This document shows, one piece after another, positions 5,866-10,775 of a DNA stretch of 10,775 bases (the stretch's first letter is position 1; the number at the start of each line of letters is the position of its first letter). This stretch comes from Mariprofundus sp. (GTDB lineage: Bacteria; Pseudomonadota; Zetaproteobacteria; Mariprofundales; Mariprofundaceae): contig JAJFLF010000274.1 of the NCBI GenBank assembly GCA_021772845.1, positions 1 to 10,775 of the forward strand, in the 5' to 3' direction. Both the position numbers and the translations under genes were made by a program. The notes below the pieces were generated by a model. It was not told the DNA's origin. It did no database searches and saw only the letters and a program-made list of their open reading frames with translations.

Positions 5866-7704
5866 TTGTCCGATAGCCCTCAGCAAGCAGGCAAGACACA
5901 GGCAGCAGGAAAGCTGCCGGTACGTACAAAGCTTGCCTGGGGTGTGGGTGGATTCGGTGAGAACATTGCTAACTCAGCCATTCTATCGCTGGTATTTCCG
6001 ATCTTTAATGTAGCACTCGGTTTCAGCACCCTGGCTATTGGCCTTGCCATGGCGCTATCGCGCATCATCGATGCCATTGTTGATCCGCTTATCGGTAACC
6101 TGACGGATAATACCCGTTCACGTTGGGGCCGACGCAGACCCTGGATGTTTGTCGGCTCTATTTTGATGACACTCTTTTTCTGTGCCGTCTGGTTTCTGCC
6201 AGCACTGATGCCGCAGCTGCCAAAACTGGTCACGGTGCATGTTCAAACTGAAAGCGTGGCACAAAAACAACAACCCGCCGCCCTACACGACAGCCTCTCA
6301 TGGTACACGATCAGCACTAAAGATATCCGCCTATCACCAGCGGCCACATCCTCCAGTTTCGAAATTAAACTCACGCGCGCACCAGAAAGCGCCACCCTAT
6401 TCACTATTGAGCAAGTGAAAAATGGTGAAGCATCGCTTGATATCACCATTGAACCCAGAGAGCTGACATTCACACCGGAGAATTGGCAGATAGCACAGAG
6501 CATCACCATCAATGCGCCACCCAGCTTCACTGCAAGCAGCACAACACTGCGCATTCTACCTACCGATGATCTATTGGATTCTCCATTTCTGCACCAGTTC
6601 GGCATCACCTCCCACTCCTCTCTGGTGATGTTTGTCGCGTTTGCGCTGGTCTGCCTCTTCTTCTATTTCAGTTTTAGCATCTTCGTGATTCCCTTTTCAG
6701 GCCTAGGTATTGAACTGACCGATGATTATGCAGAACGCACTAATCTGCAGATCTACCGCCTGGTCGCCTCATTCTGTGCCAGCCTGCTGGTCGGTTATCT
6801 CTATCTCTGGTCACAAATGGCTGGGGAATGGTTAGGTGGTGATGAAGTACTCGGCGTTCGCTTGGTCGGTCTGGGCATTGGCCTGCTTGTGCTCATTTCA
6901 ACCATCCTGCCATCGATCCTGTGCCGTGAACGTTTCGCCGATAGTGAACAAAAGAAAAAAGAGCATCTGAATCTCTTCAAAGCCATTAAACTCACAGCAG
7001 CGAATAAAAGCTTTCGCATGCTGATGGGCTCAGTATTCGCAGTATTTATGGGCCTCTTCTTTGCTCTGCCATTCATGACCTATATCGGCATCTATTATGT
7101 CTGTGAAGGTGACAAAATGCTGGCCGCACAAATCGGTGGAGTGATGACCATCATTCAAGTCACCGGCCAGTTCCTCGCTATGCCACTGATCTCATGGGCC
7201 AGTGAACGTGTCGATAAAAAGGTGATTTTATTCACCGGCCTAACCATCTCCATTATCGGTTACGCCTCAAGTTGGTGGCTATTCACCCCATCCAATCCAT
7301 GGTTACAGATTATCCCAGTCGTCGTAGCAGCCTGGGGCCTCTGCGCCTGCTGGGCAGTCAACGGCTCATTTGCAGCAGATATCTGTGATGAGGATGAATT
7401 AATCACCGGCCACCGCCGTGAAGGGCTATACAGCGCCGTATTCGCCCTGGTCTACAAAACAGCCATCGGCATTGTAGCCCTGGGAAGTGGCGCCCTACTA
7501 GCCTGGGCCGGTGTAGTCGGTCAAGAAACCATGCTCTCGGATGATACTCTGCTGAAAGTGCGCACGGCATACCTGCTCATTCCAGTAATCTTTTTAAGCC
7601 TGGCAGTTGCATCCATGTGGTTCTACCCGCTCACCCGAGAGCGTGTGACAGAAATTCAGTCCCAGCTCCGTTCACCTCGGCAAGAAGCATCACCATCTTC
7701 CTAG
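5866..7704 (+). CDS. GPH-family (MelB-type) sugar:cation symporter with a large periplasmic insert
   Basis: This is a 12-helix inner-membrane transporter of the glycoside-pentoside-hexuronide family, importing sugars with Na+ or H+. Family signatures are the cytoplasmic loop 2-3 motif DPLIGNLTDNTRSRWGRRRP (73-92) and the late segment ADICDEDELITGHRREGLY (504-522). Approximate helices: 23-50, 53-77, 93-115, 251-275, 294-318, 328-352, 384-411, 421-445, 452-472, 478-500, 523-550 and 567-588. At 612 residues it is about 135 longer than typical members (about 450-480). The whole excess lies between TM3 and TM4 (residues about 116-250), which the topology places in the periplasm. The start is a TTG 3 bases after the upstream stop, with no clear ribosome binding site. 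No other start lies upstream of TM1, so translation is probably coupled to the GH130 gene. The likely cargo is the GH130 substrate, a beta-mannosyl disaccharide; this is inferred from context only. Confidence 0.9.
   Translation: MSDSPQQAGKTQAAGKLPVRTKLAWGVGGFGENIANSAILSLVFPIFNVALGFSTLAIGLAMALSRIIDAIVDPLIGNLTDNTRSRWGRRRPWMFVGSILMTLFFCAVWFLPALMPQLPKLVTVHVQTESVAQKQQPAALHDSLSWYTISTKDIRLSPAATSSSFEIKLTRAPESATLFTIEQVKNGEASLDITIEPRELTFTPENWQIAQSITINAPPSFTASSTTLRILPTDDLLDSPFLHQFGITSHSSLVMFVAFALVCLFFYFSFSIFVIPFSGLGIELTDDYAERTNLQIYRLVASFCASLLVGYLYLWSQMAGEWLGGDEVLGVRLVGLGIGLLVLISTILPSILCRERFADSEQKKKEHLNLFKAIKLTAANKSFRMLMGSVFAVFMGLFFALPFMTYIGIYYVCEGDKMLAAQIGGVMTIIQVTGQFLAMPLISWASERVDKKVILFTGLTISIIGYASSWWLFTPSNPWLQIIPVVVAAWGLCACWAVNGSFAADICDEDELITGHRREGLYSAVFALVYKTAIGIVALGSGALLAWAGVVGQETMLSDDTLLKVRTAYLLIPVIFLSLAVASMWFYPLTRERVTEIQSQLRSPRQEASPSS
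6211..6615 (+). other. Inserted periplasmic beta-sandwich-like segment within the symporter
   Basis: Codons about 116-250 of the symporter gene encode a hydrophilic segment with no membrane helix, placed between TM3 and TM4. Residues about 155-234 alternate in a beta-strand pattern: SFEIKLTRAPESATLFTI (164-181), then LDITIEPRELTFTPENW (191-207), QSITINAP (211-218) and STTLRILPTDD (225-235). The pattern of a strand ending in T-x-x-P, then I-x-P-x-x-L-x-F-T-P-x-N-W and x-x-I-T-I-x-A closely resembles repeats of large bacterial adhesins and Calx-beta/cadherin-like domains. The domain assignment is by pattern only; no sugar- or metal-binding residues can be named. Confidence 0.6.
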
Positions 7705-7760
7705 TCTAAGCTTATACCTTAACTCTTGCGTCAACCTCCGTGGGTCTTATCGTAGCGCCC

Positions 7761-9836
7761 ATGAATTCATCCACTGTAGAGCTAAACTCAAACCCGATCC
7801 TGAAAGGAATCAGCGCAGAACTGCCACTATTTGATCAGATCAAGCCTGAGCATGTATTGCCGGCGATTGATGCGGAGCTTACGCAAGCGCGTAAGATTGT
7901 GGCTCAGCTGACACAGATTGATGATCCTGATTGGGATTCGCTGATGCTGCCGCTCGAAGTAATCGAAGAGAGGCTTGGGCGCATTTGGGGGCCGGTTGGG
8001 CATCTCAATGCAGTCTGTGATTCCGATGAGTTACGCCCGATCTATCAGCAAGGTGTGGCGAAGATGACGGAATGGGGAAGCGAGCTAGGCCAGAATGAAG
8101 AGCTCTACGCTGCTATTCGCAAGGTTTCTGAGCGTGATGATTTCGCATTCCTATCCGAAGAACGGAGGCAAGTGGTCAATCACGCGTTGCGCGATTTTAA
8201 ACTTTCCGGTGCCGAGCTTGTAGGTGACGATAAGACCCGTTTTACTGAGATTCAAATGCGTTTATCGGAGTTGGCTACAGATTTCAGTCAGCACGTGATG
8301 GATGCCACCCGCGCTTTTGAACTGCACCTGACAGATCAAGCCGATGTTGCAGGCCTGCCTGAATCGGTACTGGCCTCTGCGGCACAGCGCGCCACCCAGT
8401 CAGAGAAGCTCAAAGAATCAGGTAAAGATGGCGGCTGGTTGATTACCCTCGATGCCCCCTCCTACATCCCGTTCATGCAGTTTGCTGAAAACCGAAACCT
8501 GCGCGAGACGATGTATCGTGAGTATGTCACCCGCGCTTCATCAGGTGAGCTGGATAACGGTCCTCTGATCAATGAAACACTGGCGCTGCGAAATGAGGCT
8601 GCACTGCTGCTTGGTTTTGAGCATTACGCTGAATCGTCTCTGGCCAGCAAGATGGCATCAGATGTGGATGAAGTGACAGGATTTTTGCGCGAGCTGGCTG
8701 ATAAGAGCAAGTCGATTGCACAAAAAGAGTTTGCCGAATTGCAGCTTTTTGCTGATACAGAGCTGAGCATTGATGAACTTCAGGCCTGGGACATCGCTTT
8801 TGCATCCGAAAAACTGCGTCTAAAAACCTACGCCATCTCCCAGGAAGAGCTGAAACCTTACTTCCCTGAGCAGAATGTAATCAACGGTATGTTCGGACTG
8901 GTGGAGAAGCTTTACGGTATCGCTATTCGTGAACGTGATGATGCACCCATCTGGCATGAGAGCGCTCGCTACTTTGAAGTATTTGATACCAACAGTACGC
9001 AGATTTCTGCCTTCTATCTCGATCCCTACGCACGTGCGCACAAACGCGGTGGCGCCTGGATGGATGAGTGCATCGTGCGTTGGAAGCGCCCTGATGACAG
9101 CCTGCAATTGCCGGTGGCATATCTCGTCTGCAACTTCGATGCTCCTGTTGGCGACAAACCGGCTCTATGGACCCATGATGAGGTAACCACCCTGTTCCAC
9201 GAATTCGGCCATGGTCTGCATCATATGCTGACCACCGTCTCTGAGCTGGGAGTATCCGGTATACGCGGTGTGCCGTGGGATGCGGTAGAGCTGCCAAGTC
9301 AGTTTATGGAAAACTTCTGCTGGGAACGCCAGGTGATAGATCTATTCGCCAAACATTTCGAGACGGGTGAAACACTGCCTGATACGCTGTTTGATAAAAT
9401 GCTGGCCGCCAAGAACTTCCAGTCGGCCATAATCATGTTGCGCCAGATCGAATTCGCTCTGTTTGATGTGCTAGTTCACAGCCAATTTGATGCGGATGGT
9501 GATCAGTCGGTGCAAGGCCTTCTGGATCAGGTACGTGATGAAGTCTCCGTCTTCTCACCACCTGCGTTTAACCGTTTTCAGAACAGCTTCTCGCATATCT
9601 TTGCAGGCGGTTATGCAGCAGGTTATTACTCCTACAAATGGGCTGAAGTACTCTCGGCCGATGTCTACGCCACCTTTGAAGAGGAAGGTGTCTTGAACGC
9701 CGATACCGCTGCTCGCCTGCGCAACGAACTGTTATCTATTGGTGGCAGTCGCGAAATCATGGATGCATTTGTAGCCTTCCGTGGCCGCAAACCATCAGTA
9801 GATGCACTTTTACGCCATTGCGGCCTATCCGATTAA
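7761..9836 (+). CDS. prlC: Oligopeptidase A, M3-family zinc metallopeptidase
   Basis: This cytoplasmic endopeptidase degrades short peptides, including cleaved signal peptides in E. coli (PrlC/OpdA). From the ATG at 7761 it has 691 residues, against 680 in E. coli, with similarity throughout. The N-terminus has NPIL...ELPLFDQIKPEHVLPA, then LRDFKLSGAEL, LITLDAPSYIPFM, YFPEQNVINGMFGLV and the KRGGAWMDECI and KPALWTHDEV stretches. The zinc site HEFGH is at 480-484 (His480, Glu481, His484), with the third ligand Glu510 in DAVELPSQFMEN. The substrate-binding loop with conserved His and Tyr residues, SHIFAGGYAAGYYSY, is at 611-625. An in-frame GTG at 7740 would add 7 residues. Neither start has a good ribosome binding site; the ATG is preferred because its length before NPIL is nearer to E. 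coli. The gene lies 56 bases after the symporter and 51 bases before ppiC. All active-site residues are intact. Confidence 0.95.
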   Translation: MNSSTVELNSNPILKGISAELPLFDQIKPEHVLPAIDAELTQARKIVAQLTQIDDPDWDSLMLPLEVIEERLGRIWGPVGHLNAVCDSDELRPIYQQGVAKMTEWGSELGQNEELYAAIRKVSERDDFAFLSEERRQVVNHALRDFKLSGAELVGDDKTRFTEIQMRLSELATDFSQHVMDATRAFELHLTDQADVAGLPESVLASAAQRATQSEKLKESGKDGGWLITLDAPSYIPFMQFAENRNLRETMYREYVTRASSGELDNGPLINETLALRNEAALLLGFEHYAESSLASKMASDVDEVTGFLRELADKSKSIAQKEFAELQLFADTELSIDELQAWDIAFASEKLRLKTYAISQEELKPYFPEQNVINGMFGLVEKLYGIAIRERDDAPIWHESARYFEVFDTNSTQISAFYLDPYARAHKRGGAWMDECIVRWKRPDDSLQLPVAYLVCNFDAPVGDKPALWTHDEVTTLFHEFGHGLHHMLTTVSELGVSGIRGVPWDAVELPSQFMENFCWERQVIDLFAKHFETGETLPDTLFDKMLAAKNFQSAIIMLRQIEFALFDVLVHSQFDADGDQSVQGLLDQVRDEVSVFSPPAFNRFQNSFSHIFAGGYAAGYYSYKWAEVLSADVYATFEEEGVLNADTAARLRNELLSIGGSREIMDAFVAFRGRKPSVDALLRHCGLSD

Positions 9837-9887
9837 TCCCAACAAAAAAACGAAGCCATACAATTAATAGTATAAAAGGAGTTCCAT

Positions 9888-10190
9888 ATGTGGGGACGCA
9901 AAAAGAAAGCAACGGCAGCAGCACGACATATCCTGGTAGCAGATGAGGCGCAGTGTGAAGCACTGAAAGCAGAGATAGAGGCTGGTGCTGATTTCGCCAA
10001 ACTCGCAGAAGAGCACTCGTCTTGCCCATCGGGTAAAAAAGGTGGTGATCTGGGTACATTCAGAGAGCGCCAGATGGTGAAAGAGTTCAATGATGTCGTT
10101 TTCACCGATGAGTTACATAAAGTGCACGGCCCGATCAAAACACAGTTCGGTTATCATCTGATTGAAATTACTGAGCGTTCTAAGGACTAA
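9888..10190 (+). CDS. ppiC: Cytoplasmic parvulin-type peptidyl-prolyl cis-trans isomerase
   Basis: This is a small single-domain parvulin of 100 residues that speeds cis-trans isomerisation of X-Pro bonds. It matches E. coli PpiC (93 residues) across its length: AARHILV (11-17, the first strand with the conserved His), AGADFAKLAEEHSSCPSGKKGGDLG (about 33-57), MVKEFNDVVF (63-72) and the C-terminal GPIKTQFGYHLIEI (81-94). There is no signal peptide or membrane segment, so it is cytoplasmic, unlike SurA or PpiD. The start is clear: ATG at 9888 with AAGGAG at 9876-9881. The first ten residues (MWGRKKKATA) are more basic than in E. coli. It lies downstream of prlC on the same strand and may be co-transcribed with it. 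Confidence 0.93.
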   Translation: MWGRKKKATAAARHILVADEAQCEALKAEIEAGADFAKLAEEHSSCPSGKKGGDLGTFRERQMVKEFNDVVFTDELHKVHGPIKTQFGYHLIEITERSKD

Positions 10191-10244
10191 ATAGTTTAGT
10201 GTATGACTGTTAAGGTGAAGCGAGAATCTACCTTTTCAAATAAA

Positions 10245-10775
10245 TCAACTTCTTCCACCAATTTTACGCAGAATTAATCTCATTAGAACCGGCATTTGAA
10301 CAGGCTTTTGCAGTGAATCACTGTTGCTGATTGACGCTGCCGCTTGCAGTTGCGTCTGTTCACCATATCCGGTTTGGAAAATAATCGGCACCTCCGCATT
10401 TATTTCCCTGATTTCCCGGGCGGCCACCACACCACCTTTGTTTGGCATCACCACATCCATCAATATAAGGTCGATCTTTTCTTCATGTTTTTCAAACATC
10501 TCCACAGCGTGGTCGCCATCTGATGCCTGTAATATGCTAAAGCCGTTGTGTCTGAGCACATCTGTCAGCACCTTCCTCAATCCCTCTTCATCATCAACAA
10601 GCAGCACCGTCAGCCCCTGACCATCTACTTCCGCATCATCCTGACTTGCAGTTTTTTCAACTCTTGCTTTATGCAGAGGCAGATAGATAGAAAAACGTGT
10701 GCCCTCTCCCGGCACACTCTGCACATCAATGATTCCTTTATGATTCTGCACAGCACCATAGACCATGGCCAGCCC
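10245..10775 (-). CDS. Hybrid sensor histidine kinase, C-terminal part (end of ATPase domain plus receiver)
   Basis: The gene runs leftwards and enters from beyond the right edge, so only its last 176 residues are seen. The visible part begins inside the G2 box of the HATPase domain (GLAMVYGAVQNHKG), followed by the last strands (GTRFSIYLPL), a short charged linker, and a receiver domain from about residue 55. The receiver has the acidic pair in VLLVDDEE (61-62), the phospho-acceptor Asp107 in LILMDVVMP, Thr135 in IIFQTGY and Lys157 in LQKPV, so it should be competent to be phosphorylated. The sensor region, dimerisation helix with its His, and N box are outside the window, so the signal cannot be inferred. 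The receiver is terminal; no output domain follows. The stop TGA is at 10245-10247, 54 bases from the convergent ppiC. Confidence 0.92.
   Translation of the reverse strand, partial: GLAMVYGAVQNHKGIIDVQSVPGEGTRFSIYLPLHKARVEKTASQDDAEVDGQGLTVLLVDDEEGLRKVLTDVLRHNGFSILQASDGDHAVEMFEKHEEKIDLILMDVVMPNKGGVVAAREIREINAEVPIIFQTGYGEQTQLQAAASISNSDSLQKPVQMPVLMRLILRKIGGRS

Noticed and set aside
9871..9876. TATAAA just before ppiC as a -10 box
   Set aside because: It overlaps the ribosome binding site, and no -35-like sequence lies at the right distance.
10212..10234. AAGGT...ACCTT hairpin followed by TT between ppiC and the kinase gene, as a shared terminator
   Set aside because: The stem is only 5 bp with a 13-base loop and a short T-run, so it is too weak to annotate despite the suitable convergent position.
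10324..10620. Plus-strand open frame of 98 codons within the kinase gene
   Set aside because: It is antisense to an intact receiver domain, and its Ser/Thr-rich translation is typical of a shadow frame.

Overview
The window looks like an ordinary chromosomal stretch from a Gram-negative bacterium of the Pseudomonadota, most like the gammaproteobacterial or zetaproteobacterial side. The reasons are an E. coli-like oligopeptidase A and cytoplasmic parvulin, an adjacent sucA-sucB pair, an ElyC/YdcF-type DUF218 protein, and moderate GC by eye. The genus cannot be named from the sequence alone. No rRNA, tRNA, CRISPR array, insertion sequence or phage gene was seen.

Layout, left to right: (1) the 3' part of a DUF218 (YdcF/ElyC-like) gene, cut by the window edge; (2) sucA and sucB, encoding the E1 and E2 components of 2-oxoglutarate dehydrogenase, with 19 bases between them; (3) a non-coding gap of about 300 bases holding a 70-bp palindromic repeat and an outer 11-bp inverted repeat; (4) a two-gene sugar cassette: a GH130 mannoside phosphorylase and, 3 bases later, a GPH-family (MelB-type) sugar symporter; (5) prlC/opdA (oligopeptidase A, M3 zinc peptidase) followed by ppiC (cytoplasmic parvulin prolyl isomerase); (6) on the opposite strand and cut by the right edge, the C-terminal end of a hybrid sensor histidine kinase with a receiver domain.

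How the genes work together: sucAB supplies two of the three parts of the 2-oxoglutarate dehydrogenase complex of the TCA cycle. The E3 gene (lpd), sucCD and sdh are not in the window. The GH130 enzyme and the symporter very probably form one operon for uptake and phosphorolysis of a beta-mannosyl disaccharide, with mannosyl-glucose the best guess. prlC and ppiC are both cytoplasmic protein-turnover or folding functions.

Two points stand out. The symporter carries an extra periplasmic segment of about 135 residues between TM3 and TM4 that reads like the beta-sandwich repeats of large surface adhesins. The SucB protein lacks the peripheral subunit-binding domain that normally recruits E3. Neither is a clear new system, but both are real departures from the usual architecture.
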